DNA of 64,000 bases, taken from Mycoplasmatota bacterium. Lineage in GTDB: Bacteria > Bacillota_I > Bacilli_A > Acholeplasmatales > Acholeplasmataceae. The notes below the pieces were generated by a model, which was given only the letters and a program-made list of their open reading frames with translations, had not been told where the DNA came from and did not search any database. The DNA is taken from positions 50,738-114,737 of the forward strand of contig JANKMU010000003.1 in the NCBI GenBank assembly GCA_024650045.1, given 5' to 3'. Below, piece after piece: positions 40,599-51,300 of the stretch. The position numbers and the translations under genes were made by a program. Numbering within the stretch: the stretch's first letter is position 1; every line of letters starts with the position of its first letter.

Positions 40599-42422
40599 AT
40601 GAGTAAAGCAACTTTGAATGAAAGACAAAAGAAAATCAGAAACTTTTCGATTATCGCTCACATTGATCACGGGAAATCAACCCTTGCTGATCGCTTGTTA
40701 CAAACGACGAATACAGTGAGTGTAAGAGAAATGAAAGAGCAACTTTTAGACTCTATGGATCTTGAAAGAGAACGCGGCATTACGATTAAATTAAACGCAG
40801 TTGAAATGCTTTATAAAGCCAAAAATGGTGAAGAGTATATTATGCATTTAATTGATACTCCAGGACACGTTGATTTCACTTATGAAGTATCAAGATCACT
40901 AGCAGCCTGTGAAGGTGCTATTTTAGTCGTAGACGCAGCACAAGGGATTGAAGCACAGACATTAGCAAATGTGTATTTAGCTATTGATAATGACTTAGAA
41001 ATCATCCCTGTTATTAATAAAATTGACTTACCAAGTGCTGATCCCGAGAAGGTAAAAAAAGAAATAGAAGACATCATTGGTATTCCAGCACAAAATGCAG
41101 TTCTAGCATCTGCAAAAGATGGTGTTGGAATTGAAGAAATATTAGAAAGAATTGTAACGGATATCCCAGCACCTAAAGGTGATGCGGAGGCTCCAATGCA
41201 AGCACTCGTTTTTGACTCGTTATTTGATGCTTATAAAGGTGTTATTCCATCGATTCGTGTTGTGAATGGCACAGTAGCAAAAGGTGATCAAATTCAATTT
41301 ATGGCTTCAGGAGCAAAATATGAAGTTGTAGAAGTTGGTGTTTTAACACCTAAAATCGTTAAAAGAGATATATTAGGACCAGGAGATGTTGGTTATTTAA
41401 CAGCTGCAATCAAGGATATCAATACTGTACGTGTTGGTGATACAATAACTCAAACAAACAATCGTGCAAAAACAGCATTACCAGGCTATAGAACGATGAA
41501 CTCTGTTGTTTTTTGTGGATTATATCCTATAGATAGTGACCGCTTTAATGATCTTAAGGATGCACTAGAAAAACTTAAGTTAAACGATGCATCATTAATC
41601 TATGAACCAGAAACATCGCAAGCGTTAGGATTTGGATTTAGAACTGGGTTTTTAGGATTACTTCATATGGAAATTGTTCAAGAACGTATTAGTCGTGAGT
41701 TTAATATAGAATTAATTGCGACTGCTCCATCGGTAATCTATAATATATATTTAACAGATGGATCGATGATCAGTATTGATAATCCATCCAAACTACCTGA
41801 TCCTCAAAGAATTGATTATATACAAGAACCTTATGTGAAAGCATCAATTATGACACCTAAAGAATATGTTGGTGCTGTAATGGATATTTCACAGAAAAAA
41901 CGTGGTATTTTTGGAAATATGAATTATGTTGATCAAAATAGAGTTCACATCACTTACGAACTTCCATTATCAGAAATTGTTTATGATTTCTTTGATAAAT
42001 TGAAATCATCAACAAAAGGTTATGCCTCATTTGATTATGAGATGGCAGGATATAAGACATCGAAACTACAAAAGATGGATATCTTGTTAAATAATGAAGT
42101 GGTAGATGCACTATCAGTGATTGTCCATAGAGATTTTGCTTATCAAAGAGGTAAAATCATATGTGAAAAAATGATGAAGTTAGTACCTCGTCAAATGTTT
42201 GAAATTCCAGTACAAGCTGCATTGGGCAACAAAATTATTGCAAGGTCTACGATAAAAGCAATGCGTAAAGATGTTTTAGCAAAATGTTATGGTGGAGATA
42301 TCACCAGAAAGAAAAAACTTCTATCCAAACAAAAAGAAGGAAAGAAGAAAATGAAGTCAATTGGACGTGTAGACGTACCACAAGAAGCATTTATGGCAAT
42401 CCTATCCAATAGCGATGAGTAA
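40599..42422 (+). CDS. lepA: Elongation factor 4
   Basis: [44 protein letters not shown]. Confidence 0.98.
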   Translation: MSKATLNERQKKIRNFSIIAHIDHGKSTLADRLLQTTNTVSVREMKEQLLDSMDLERERGITIKLNAVEMLYKAKNGEEYIMHLIDTPGHVDFTYEVSRSLAACEGAILVVDAAQGIEAQTLANVYLAIDNDLEIIPVINKIDLPSADPEKVKKEIEDIIGIPAQNAVLASAKDGVGIEEILERIVTDIPAPKGDAEAPMQALVFDSLFDAYKGVIPSIRVVNGTVAKGDQIQFMASGAKYEVVEVGVLTPKIVKRDILGPGDVGYLTAAIKDINTVRVGDTITQTNNRAKTALPGYRTMNSVVFCGLYPIDSDRFNDLKDALEKLKLNDASLIYEPETSQALGFGFRTGFLGLLHMEIVQERISREFNIELIATAPSVIYNIYLTDGSMISIDNPSKLPDPQRIDYIQEPYVKASIMTPKEYVGAVMDISQKKRGIFGNMNYVDQNRVHITYELPLSEIVYDFFDKLKSSTKGYASFDYEMAGYKTSKLQKMDILLNNEVVDALSVIVHRDFAYQRGKIICEKMMKLVPRQMFEIPVQAALGNKIIARSTIKAMRKDVLAKCYGGDITRKKKLLSKQKEGKKKMKSIGRVDVPQEAFMAILSNSDE

Positions 42423-42443
42423 CAACTCGTCGCTATTTCTTTA
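42409..42443 (+). terminator. Intrinsic terminator
   Basis: tagcgatgagtaacaactcgtcgctatttcttt. Confidence 0.6.
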
Positions 42444-42486
42444 TTATGTAAACCAAATAGGGTATAATGAATATAGAAGGACGTGA

Positions 42487-43584
42487 TTGATTTTGAAGGG
42501 ACTTTATATCCATATTCCATTTTGTGAATCTATTTGTCACTATTGTGATTTTGTCAAAAGAGTTCCTAAGAATAAGGAAATGGTTGACACATATATAGAT
42601 GCTCTTGTTAAAGAGATAAGTAGCTATCATAATCACTTTAAAACCATAGAGACAATCTATATAGGTGGGGGAACTCCAAGCATGTTAGATGTCAATCAAT
42701 TTGAGATATTATTCGAGTCTATTAAAGAGATATCTCCTGTTGAGTTTACTATTGAAGTCAATCCGGAAAGCTATACTGAAGAAAAAGGCATTTTATTTAA
42801 AAAATATGGTGTTAATCGAATTAGTTTAGGAGTCCAAACGTTTAATCAACAACTGCTTGAGTATTTAAATAGAAAACATACAAAAGATCATGTCTTTAGT
42901 GTTGTTAAGCATTTAAAATCAATTGATATTCCACGTATAAGTGTTGATCTTATTTATGCTATTCCAGGACAAACTTTAAAAGATTTATATAGTGATCTTA
43001 AATATATAAACGAATTAGATATTTCACATGTTTCTTGTTACTCTTTAATATTGGAGGAAAAAACGTATTTTTATCATCAATATTTGCGAGGCAAATTTGA
43101 GCAAATGGATGAAGATATGGAAGCTAAAATGTATCAGATCGTTATGGATGAATTGAAAAAACAAGGATTCGAACATTATGAAATATCAAATTATGCAAAA
43201 CAAAACCATTATTCTTTACACAATATGATTTATTGGACATTGGGAGAGTATATTGGAGTTGGATTAGGTGCTCATGGATTTATCGACCAGTACCGAACAT
43301 TAAATCATAAATCGTTACCAAAGTATTTGAATGAGCCACTTGAAAAGAAAGAACTTCAAAATGAAGAAACAATGCTTCAGGATGAAATGATTTTTGGTTT
43401 GAGAAAAATGAAAGGCATATCCTTAGAGTATTTAAAGGAAAGATATGATATCGATATCTTTGAAAAATATCCAAAATTAAAAGAAAAAATTGAATTAGGA
43501 CTTATTAAAGTTGAGGATGGAAGATTGATGCTTACGGATAGAGGAATATTCTTAGGAAATCAAGTCTTTATGGTGTTTATATGA
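42487..43584 (+). CDS. hemW: Radical SAM heme chaperone HemW-like
   Basis: YIHIPFCESICHYCDF CxxxCxxC motif; IGGGTPS; TTG start. Confidence 0.92.
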   Translation: MILKGLYIHIPFCESICHYCDFVKRVPKNKEMVDTYIDALVKEISSYHNHFKTIETIYIGGGTPSMLDVNQFEILFESIKEISPVEFTIEVNPESYTEEKGILFKKYGVNRISLGVQTFNQQLLEYLNRKHTKDHVFSVVKHLKSIDIPRISVDLIYAIPGQTLKDLYSDLKYINELDISHVSCYSLILEEKTYFYHQYLRGKFEQMDEDMEAKMYQIVMDELKKQGFEHYEISNYAKQNHYSLHNMIYWTLGEYIGVGLGAHGFIDQYRTLNHKSLPKYLNEPLEKKELQNEETMLQDEMIFGLRKMKGISLEYLKERYDIDIFEKYPKLKEKIELGLIKVEDGRLMLTDRGIFLGNQVFMVFI

Positions 43585-44486
43585 AATATTTACTTAAAGA
43601 TTTTGAATACTATTTAAAGAATGAAAAAGGTTCTAGTAAAAATACGATTGAATCATACCTAGGTGATTTAAATCAATATGCATTATTTTTGGAAAAGTAT
43701 CATTCAATAACAAAACCTAAAGATATTGAAAAAAAACATATTGAGGGATTTCTAAAAAGTTTAAAACGACAAGTTGGCTCTAAAAGTTTAGCAAGAAAGT
43801 TAACAGCGCTTAAAAGTTTTCATCACTTTTTAGATATAGAAAAAGAAGTCGATGAAGACATTACTAAGAGTATAGCATCACCAAAAGTTCAAAAATCTTT
43901 ACCTAAGGTTTTGTCTGTTGATGAAGTTGTTGCTATTCTTGAACAAGTCGATAGAAGTAAACCTTTAGGTTTAAGAAATCTAGCTTTATTAGAACTTATT
44001 TATGGATCAGGTTTACGAGTTAGTGAACTTCTTGATATTCTAATGGAAGATATCCATTTAAACCAAGGATATATTATGGTTAAAGGTAAAGGAAATAAAG
44101 AAAGAATGGTTCCAATTTCTGATATGTCAGCCATTGCATTAAGAAATTATATCGTGAAATCTAGAGATTCATTAATAGCTGATACTAAGGTTAATTACCT
44201 TTTTGTTAATCAAAATGGGAAGCGGTTATCTAGGCAAGGTTTTTTCAAAGTTTTGAAGAAACTTGCTCAAGATGCTGGTGTAGAAACTGATTGTTCACCA
44301 CATACATTAAGACATTCATTTGCTACACACTTACTAGAAAACGGTATGGATTTAAGAACCTTACAGTCCTTATTAGGTCATGAAGATATATCAACTACTC
44401 AAATATATACACATATTAGTCAAAAGAGAATTAAAGAGATTTATAAGAGTGCGCATCCGCGTGCAAAGGAGGAAGAAAATGTATAA
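43581..44486 (+). CDS. xerD: Tyrosine recombinase XerD
   Basis: [51 protein letters not shown]. Confidence 0.93.
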   Translation: MKYLLKDFEYYLKNEKGSSKNTIESYLGDLNQYALFLEKYHSITKPKDIEKKHIEGFLKSLKRQVGSKSLARKLTALKSFHHFLDIEKEVDEDITKSIASPKVQKSLPKVLSVDEVVAILEQVDRSKPLGLRNLALLELIYGSGLRVSELLDILMEDIHLNQGYIMVKGKGNKERMVPISDMSAIALRNYIVKSRDSLIADTKVNYLFVNQNGKRLSRQGFFKVLKKLAQDAGVETDCSPHTLRHSFATHLLENGMDLRTLQSLLGHEDISTTQIYTHISQKRIKEIYKSAHPRAKEEENV

Positions 44487-45660
44487 TAGAATATTTTTAG
44501 TTGTACTTGATAGTTTAGGAATTGGAGAAGCTCCAGATGCAAAAGATTATAATGATGAAGGAGCGAATACAATTGGTCATATTGCTGAATTGATGGATCT
44601 TAACATACCTAATTTAAGAGAGTTTGGTTACGGAAATATTGCACCTATAAAGAATGTAGATCCAGTCGATACACCTAAAGCTTTTTATACAAAAATGCAA
44701 GAAGCATCACTGGGTAAAGATACGATGACAGGACATTGGGAAATGATGGGTATGTATATTACAAAACCATTTCAAACCTTTACTGATACCGGATTTCCTA
44801 AAGAATTAATCGATGAATTAGAACAAAAAACAGGTCGTAAAACTGTCGGTAATGTAAGTGCCTCAGGGACTGAAATCATTAAAGAATTAGGCGAACATCA
44901 TATGAAAACAGGCGATATAATCGTCTATACTTCTGCAGATTCAGTACTTCAAATTGCTATGCATGAAGATATAATTCCTATTAAAGAGCAGTATAGAATA
45001 TGCGAAATAGCACGAGAAATTACCATGAAACCTGAATGGAAAGTCGGAAGAGTTATCGCAAGACCATTTAAAGGAAAGAACAAAAAGAACTTTGCAAGAA
45101 CATCTAATAGACATGATTACGCCTTAAAACCACATGAAAAAACTACACTTAATTTTTTAAGTGAAGCTGGTTATGATGTTATAGCATTAGGAAAAATAAA
45201 CGATATTTTTGATGGTTATGGTATTACTGAATACAGTAAAACAGTATCAAATGATGACGGAATGAAACAGATTACTGAAACTGCAAAAAGAGATTTCACA
45301 GGTTTATGTTTCTTAAATTTAGTTGATTTTGATGCACTATATGGACATAGAAGAGATCCATTAGGATATGGTAAAGCAATCGAAAAATTTGATGAACAAC
45401 TTCCTGAATTAATCAAGGAACTTAAAGAGGATGACTTACTTATTTTAACTGCAGACCATGGAAATGATCCAACAGCACCAGGTACAGATCACACAAGAGA
45501 ATATGTACCATTGTTGGTATATTCTAAGAAATATTTGGTTGGCAACAAGATGCCAATATTAAAAACTTTTGCTGATGTTGGTTATACAATTGCTGACAAT
45601 TTTGGAACAGAGAAACCCAAAAATGGGACTTCGTTTTTAAAGCATATCGGAGGTAAATGA
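44479..45660 (+). CDS. deoB: Phosphopentomutase
   Basis: [50 protein letters not shown]; aaaggagg RBS. Confidence 0.96.
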   Translation: MYNRIFLVVLDSLGIGEAPDAKDYNDEGANTIGHIAELMDLNIPNLREFGYGNIAPIKNVDPVDTPKAFYTKMQEASLGKDTMTGHWEMMGMYITKPFQTFTDTGFPKELIDELEQKTGRKTVGNVSASGTEIIKELGEHHMKTGDIIVYTSADSVLQIAMHEDIIPIKEQYRICEIAREITMKPEWKVGRVIARPFKGKNKKNFARTSNRHDYALKPHEKTTLNFLSEAGYDVIALGKINDIFDGYGITEYSKTVSNDDGMKQITETAKRDFTGLCFLNLVDFDALYGHRRDPLGYGKAIEKFDEQLPELIKELKEDDLLILTADHGNDPTAPGTDHTREYVPLLVYSKKYLVGNKMPILKTFADVGYTIADNFGTEKPKNGTSFLKHIGGK

Positions 45661-46631
45661 TTATGCTAGAATGGATTCAGGAATTAGAACCAGAGTTTCT
45701 AATTATATTTATTACACTCTTTTTGTTACTCATATTTTCTATTTTTACAATTGGAAAAGTACAGAGAGTTTTAAATTTAATTGGTAAGAAAGCTCTAAAT
45801 TTAACAGAGGATTTATTGGTTAGAGACGGTGAAGATGTTGTTGATATTATCATCGCAAATACGAGTTTTGTTAATGTAGAAACCGGTGCAGTTGGGTTTG
45901 TCTACAAGAAAGTTTTGTTGCCTCTTAATGAGGAAGGAATTATGGTTCTTGCTAGAAATACACATAAGATATCAATACCTTTAAAAGACTTAAGATCGTT
46001 TGTTTTAGGAACTAGCAATAAGGTAAAAAAAGTCAGCATTTATGTTGAAGATATTCTAGGAAGACGTAGTTTCAAGAAAGCAAAAAACAGCATGAGGATG
46101 CTAAAAAAAATTATGAGAACTGAGAGAAAAATAGCAAGAAAAGAAGCAAAAAAAGAAAGATACGAAACTGGAAACTATCTGTTTTTCGAACGTATTGGAT
46201 TGGCATTTAAGTTTATTTTTAGTCCAATAACTAAAGGTGTGAGAGCGTTTAGATTATGGACAAATCGCAAATTTAAAGAACGTGAAGTTAGAGTTGAGAT
46301 TAGAAAAAAAGAGCGAAATCATCAGATTGAAATGCAACTTTTAGCAGATGAGGAAAGACATGAAAAAGAAATTGCAGAGGTAGAGTCTAAGATAGATGAA
46401 GAAAGAAAAGCTAAAGGTGTTGAGGTTCGACAAGCTGCACTACAGCGTAAAGAAGATGAACGAGTTAATCTACAAGAAGACAAAATAGCTAAAGAAGAAA
46501 AGGTTGAAAGTGACAAAAAATTGCTAGAAGAAGAGTCTAAAAAAGAAAAATTAAATGAAGAAAAAGTTAATGCTGAAGAAGATAGTACACAAGGTGTAGC
46601 ATCGAAAATCGATGAAAAAGACAAGAAATAA
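45657..46631 (+). CDS. Membrane-anchored protein with long charged coiled-coil C-terminus
   Basis: N-terminal TM, then K/E/R-rich region; start overlaps deoB stop. Confidence 0.7.
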   Translation: MIMLEWIQELEPEFLIIFITLFLLLIFSIFTIGKVQRVLNLIGKKALNLTEDLLVRDGEDVVDIIIANTSFVNVETGAVGFVYKKVLLPLNEEGIMVLARNTHKISIPLKDLRSFVLGTSNKVKKVSIYVEDILGRRSFKKAKNSMRMLKKIMRTERKIARKEAKKERYETGNYLFFERIGLAFKFIFSPITKGVRAFRLWTNRKFKEREVRVEIRKKERNHQIEMQLLADEERHEKEIAEVESKIDEERKAKGVEVRQAALQRKEDERVNLQEDKIAKEEKVESDKKLLEEESKKEKLNEEKVNAEEDSTQGVASKIDEKDKK

Positions 46632-46657
46632 GAGATAAAAATATAAGAATAAATACA

Positions 46658-46698
46658 AAAAAAAGACCATTAAATTATAGAAAATAGTCTTTTTTTTG
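46658..46698. terminator. Bidirectional intrinsic terminator
   Basis: aaaaaaaagac...gtctttttttt between convergent genes. Confidence 0.55.
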
Positions 46699-46707
46699 TA
46701 CCTGAAT

Positions 46708-47388
46708 TCAAGTTAATTTCTTCTCTAATCGCCGTTTTAAATAAATCATTATTAGTGAAAATAGACAAATAATGGGGGTCAATATTCCTACAATAAAACC
46801 TATTAATCCAATAACTCCATACTCATAATTACTTGGATTTAAAAATGGATAAACAAACCTAACACTTGGGTGATTAGGTAATCTTGATTCTAAGTAATTA
46901 CCTAAAAATGGTTCAACGATAGAATATACAAGAATCAAATAAATCAGTGGATAGATTAAGGATATCCATAATTTTTTATAATGCATTTTTGTATCAATGA
47001 ATAGAAAATACAAGATGATAAAAAGTATTGGATTTATCGTATGTAGGATCTGTTGAAGAAAAGAGACATGATCAACATATGGTACAAGCAAGCTATGAAA
47101 AATAATACTAGTCATCACTATATTAATCAGTGCTATAAATGATAAATAACTAAACCATTTTCGATTTGAAAAACCTAATGAAAAGAATAAAGAAATAAGT
47201 GTTATAAATAGGTTACTTTGAGTTGTAAAATATGAAATTGTAATCAAGAAGTAAGCAAGTTGATAGTCTGCAAAAGCTGCACGAAAAATAGCCAAAACAG
47301 TGCCTGTAACTCCCCATAAAAAAACAAAAACGGTAAATGAATTTTTAATGTTTTTGTTGTCTCTTAATTTTAGTAAATGAAGATCCAT
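46708..47388 (-). CDS. Pr6Pr-like multi-pass membrane protein
   Basis: Six hydrophobic segments with YFTTQSNLFITL motif. Confidence 0.7.
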   Translation of the reverse strand: MDLHLLKLRDNKNIKNSFTVFVFLWGVTGTVLAIFRAAFADYQLAYFLITISYFTTQSNLFITLISLFFSLGFSNRKWFSYLSFIALINIVMTSIIFHSLLVPYVDHVSFLQQILHTINPILFIILYFLFIDTKMHYKKLWISLIYPLIYLILVYSIVEPFLGNYLESRLPNHPSVRFVYPFLNPSNYEYGVIGLIGFIVGILTPIICLFSLIMIYLKRRLEKKLT

Positions 47389-47409
47389 TTGATCACATCC
47401 AGAAAAAAA

Positions 47410-48387
47410 TTAGAAATATTTTTTTATTTGTTCTATATCGTTAGTCATACCTAAAGCGAGCATTAATCTAATTCTTGCTTTTTGACTAGAAAGATTATTT
47501 GTAAAAATAACTCCAAGTTGTTTGAGGTGATGTCCACCGCCTTCATATCCATAACTATCTAGTACACGACCTTTGGGGCAGCGAGATGTAATTAGTACGG
47601 GAATATTATTTTCAATAGCTTTTGTGATTCCTGGAATCATTTGAGGTGGAACGTTACCTCTACCTAATGCTTCAATAACAATACCTTTAATTCCATTGTC
47701 AATTAGTAAGTTTAGTATAAGTGAACTTGAACCAGAATAGACTTTGACAATTTCTATTTCAGGAACGATAGATTTTGGAGTTAATAAAACACGTGGATAA
47801 TGTGTTTGTCTATAATATAATACGTTATCTTGTTCAACGATTCCGATTGGTCCAAACTCCATTGACTTAAAAGTATCAAGTGCTAATGTGTGAGATTTTG
47901 TAACTTCAGAAGCAGAATTAATCTCATCATTCATCATCACAACTACACCTCTTTTTGTCGATTCAGGAGACGCTGCGACAAGAATTGAGGAAAGCAAATT
48001 ACTTAGTCCATCAAATCCAAGCTCTGAAAAGTTGCGCATAGATCCAGTGAAAACAACAGGTTTAGTAATGTCTAAATAGAGGTCTAAGAAGTAAGCAGAT
48101 TCTTCAAGAGTGTCAGTTCCGTGAGTAATTACGATGCCATCTATGTCTGGATTATCCAACTGTTCTTTGGTAAGTTTAGCGAGCGTAAACATATCCTCAG
48201 GCGTAATCGCTGGAGATGGCTTAAGAGAAAATTGTATTGACAATAAAGAAATATCGCTTAGTTCCGCGGATATGCTCTGCAAGAGTTCATCTTTATTATC
48301 TTTAAGTATTGCCTTACTGGTTTCAATATTCTTAGCCATTGATATGGTTCCACCAGTAAAAATGATTAAAATCGTCTTATTTTTCAT
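47410..48387 (-). CDS. ansA: L-asparaginase (type I)
   Basis: IIFTGGTISM, VITHGTDTLEESAYFLDL. Confidence 0.93.
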   Translation of the reverse strand: MKNKTILIIFTGGTISMAKNIETSKAILKDNKDELLQSISAELSDISLLSIQFSLKPSPAITPEDMFTLAKLTKEQLDNPDIDGIVITHGTDTLEESAYFLDLYLDITKPVVFTGSMRNFSELGFDGLSNLLSSILVAASPESTKRGVVVMMNDEINSASEVTKSHTLALDTFKSMEFGPIGIVEQDNVLYYRQTHYPRVLLTPKSIVPEIEIVKVYSGSSSLILNLLIDNGIKGIVIEALGRGNVPPQMIPGITKAIENNIPVLITSRCPKGRVLDSYGYEGGGHHLKQLGVIFTNNLSSQKARIRLMLALGMTNDIEQIKKYF

Positions 48388-48770
48388 ATGATCACCATCA
48401 ATATTGTATCATAAAAAGCCATTTATTGAGTCTTGAAAAAGATAAGTTTACTTATAGTCAATTTTCGATAGTTCACACCCCACACCCAACCTAGAAGCCG
48501 AAATTAGAAGATAAGTGGTTAATCAACATACCCACATAAAACCCAATGTTCGCACAACTAGTGTGTTAACTAATGGTTAACATAATATATATTATACGAA
48601 CAAATAAAGAATAAAAAAATAAAAGAATTATGGGTTAATCACCTTTATGATTTCCTAATTCATATGTTTGTATGCATATTTAAGTGCTTCTTTCATTACT
48701 AATCATTATCATATATTTAATTTGAGTATAATAAAGAATATGGAGAGTGCGATTTAAGAGATTGAAAGTA

Positions 48771-48935
48771 TTAAACACGTATTATTGTCCTACTGATGCT
48801 TTCACAGGCTGAAATTACGTATTTCGGTGGTTTTTGATGATTTCTATTTTTTACCAATTTCTCTTGAGTTCTTCTTCTTTTACCAAGTATACATGTGTGT
48901 AATTTGAAATTGGGGAAAGTATGTTTTTTAGAATT
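48771..48935 (-). pseudogene. Possible coding remnant
   Basis: Stop-bounded 54-codon frame with no start codon (NSKKHTFPNFKLHTCILGKRRRTQEKLVKNRNHQKPPKYVISACESISRTIIRV*) inside a non-coding region. Confidence 0.25.
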
Positions 48936-49551
48936 TCAATTGCTCATACGATGTTATCAAAAATTCTCAAAGTTTTTATCTTTATAATTTTACCATTACT
49001 GATTATCACGATTCTTGTTTTATCATATCTATTGAAAGTTTGTTTTTTGTAAACTTAGAATTTTATAAGTTTTTTGAAAATTGCCTTTGATGGTTTTTCA
49101 GTTTTTACCAATACCGTGATTTTGAGAATCAATTAGTTATTTATGGATGTGTTATTTTTATTTGATCTTCTAGCATTTTTTATTTAAGATCATATTTTTT
49201 TTGTGAGTGTTCATGTGTTTCGTATTTCTAATCTTTCCATTTTTTAAAATATTGTTTTAATTGCTGTTGATCGAATGTCTATCAACATTTAAATTTTTTT
49301 TGTTATAGCTATCATTAGTTTGCCTATATGATGAAGTCTATTGTTTCTTCTTTTATTATACAACAATATGTATCTATTTAACTCAATGGATTCTTTCGTT
49401 TTTTCTACACTTTGATATAGTTATTTCATTTATATAGGAATATTATAAATAACAAAAAACGCATAAAAAGTTTATATATACTAAACATACATTTTTATGC
49501 TTTATTTTTTTCTTCCATCTTCTTTCTATATATATAAAGAGAGCTATTAAA

Positions 49552-49573
49552 TAAAAAAGGGTTTTACCCCTTT
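49552..49573 (-). terminator. Terminator of the Liv/acyl-CoA cluster
   Basis: Minus strand aaaggggtaaaaccctttttta. Confidence 0.65.
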
Positions 49574-50459
49574 AATCATTTATGAATTCTAAGATGTCTT
49601 TTGTCAATTGATCAGGTACATCTACCAACGGTGAATGACCACAATCATCATATGCAACATACTTAGATAATTTTTCTAATGCTTTAACATTTTCTAATAC
49701 CATATACTCGGGAACAACTATATCCTTCTTTCCCCATGTATGTAATATAGGACATTTGATCTTATTAATGTTTTGAGTTCCAGCATTATAGAAATTATGC
49801 TGATCTGACATATTTAAATTAGCAAGTGCCCAGTCAGCATCAATTAAATTTCTTTGCTTTAACGATTCATTGATCCATAATTTATTCTGTTCTTCTGTAG
49901 GTTTTTTTACTGTATAAATTGTCTTATCAAATATATAACTCATCACATCAAAATTCTTATTTTTTTGAGCTTCTAAAAGCGGAACAACTTGGATTGGATC
50001 TTTACCTAATTCTTCTGGTGACTCATAAACTTGTCCAACTAAAAATCCACCATTTTTATCCTTCTTAAATACTGGGTATCCCCGATGTGTTGTTGAGTTA
50101 ATGAGAATCATCTTTTCAACAGCTTTTGGATGAGCTGCAGCGAGTTCTAATGCTACACCACCACCTAGTGACCATCCAACAATAAAAGCTTTTTTTACAT
50201 CCTTTTCTTTCATAAATAAATAGACGTCTTCAGCAAGTTCTGACAAGCTAGATATTCTTCGATAATAACTTGAATCTCCATAACCTCTTAAATCTGGAGC
50301 GATGACTTTTATGTCTTTAGGCAATCTTTCAAATAGTGGTGTGAAGTGTTGACTTGATGAAAAGTTACCATGAATTAATAAAATTGTTTTTTCACCTTGA
50401 CCTTGCTCTAGATATCTAATGACTTCGCCATTCGATAAAACGATTTCTCTTTTTTCCAT
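49572..50459 (-). CDS. Alpha/beta hydrolase
   Basis: LIHGNFSSSQHF, nucleophile VGWSLGGGVALELA, CGHSPLVD. Confidence 0.88.
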   Translation of the reverse strand: MEKREIVLSNGEVIRYLEQGQGEKTILLIHGNFSSSQHFTPLFERLPKDIKVIAPDLRGYGDSSYYRRISSLSELAEDVYLFMKEKDVKKAFIVGWSLGGGVALELAAAHPKAVEKMILINSTTHRGYPVFKKDKNGGFLVGQVYESPEELGKDPIQVVPLLEAQKNKNFDVMSYIFDKTIYTVKKPTEEQNKLWINESLKQRNLIDADWALANLNMSDQHNFYNAGTQNINKIKCPILHTWGKKDIVVPEYMVLENVKALEKLSKYVAYDDCGHSPLVDVPDQLTKDILEFIND

Positions 50460-50476
50460 AAATCCTACCTACCTTT

Positions 50477-51298
50477 TTATATTTGATATTCTGATTCTAG
50501 TGTGTTGATAAAACCTAAAACTAAACTAACAAATAACAATGGTACTTCATACATTGATGCATGACCAACTCCAGGTAAAATAACAAGCTTGGAATTTTTG
50601 ATTGCCTGATGTAATTCTTTTTGATTTGCAATAGGTGTTAAGTAGTCTTCATCTGCAGCAACAATTAATGTTGGTGCAGTAATCTGATTTAAATCTTTTC
50701 TTGCATCATATGATTCAGCACTATTGGTTAATCTTTCCATTGCATCTAAAAATACAGGATTTGAAAAGATTGGTATTAAGTAAGCTTCACGCTTTTTCAT
50801 CCAGTCTAATCTCTTTTCATAATAGCTTGGAGAATAGATGACTGGAATGGTTGCTTTATAGTAGGTTGCTCCATCTCTTAGTTTTCCTATAGCATTCCAT
50901 TGTCTTCCAATTTCTTGAAGCCATGGCGATGTATAAGGTGTTGTATTAAACAAGACTAAACGATCAACAAGTTCAGGATGTTTAATCGCGAATAATATAG
51001 CAACTTCTCCACCATATGAAATACCAACTATATTGATTTTAGAAACTTTTAGTTCCTTTAATAAAGACTCAATAATATCAACTTGAATCGATTGAGTATA
51101 CTCGCTATTTTCAAGTTTATCACTTTGTCCTTGATCGATAAAATCCAAACGGATTAATTGGTTTTGATGTGTAAAACTTTTTAAGAAAGGTTCCCATGAT
51201 TTTGTAGACATCATAATGCCGTTTAAAATGAGTATAGGCGTTCCTTCTCCATTAACTTCATAATATATGTTTCTTCCTTTAAAATTCATTATAGCCAT
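50477..51298 (-). CDS. Alpha/beta hydrolase
   Basis: NIVGISYGGEVAILFA nucleophile elbow; GVGHASMYEVP. Confidence 0.88.
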   Translation of the reverse strand: MAIMNFKGRNIYYEVNGEGTPILILNGIMMSTKSWEPFLKSFTHQNQLIRLDFIDQGQSDKLENSEYTQSIQVDIIESLLKELKVSKINIVGISYGGEVAILFAIKHPELVDRLVLFNTTPYTSPWLQEIGRQWNAIGKLRDGATYYKATIPVIYSPSYYEKRLDWMKKREAYLIPIFSNPVFLDAMERLTNSAESYDARKDLNQITAPTLIVAADEDYLTPIANQKELHQAIKNSKLVILPGVGHASMYEVPLLFVSLVLGFINTLESEYQI

Positions 51299-51300
51299 GA

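Noticed and set aside
43581-44486. Tyrosine recombinase as a mobile-element integrase
   Set aside because: Sequence is XerD-like and sits in a housekeeping operon with deoB, with no att sites or phage genes nearby.
46322-46624. Minus-strand 100-aa Ser/Phe-rich ORF
   Set aside because: Reverse complement of the K/E-rich coiled-coil gene; composition artefact.
49420-49460. Possible tRNA or CRISPR-like repeat in the gene-free island
   Set aside because: No cloverleaf, no regularly spaced repeats; only AT-rich sequence.
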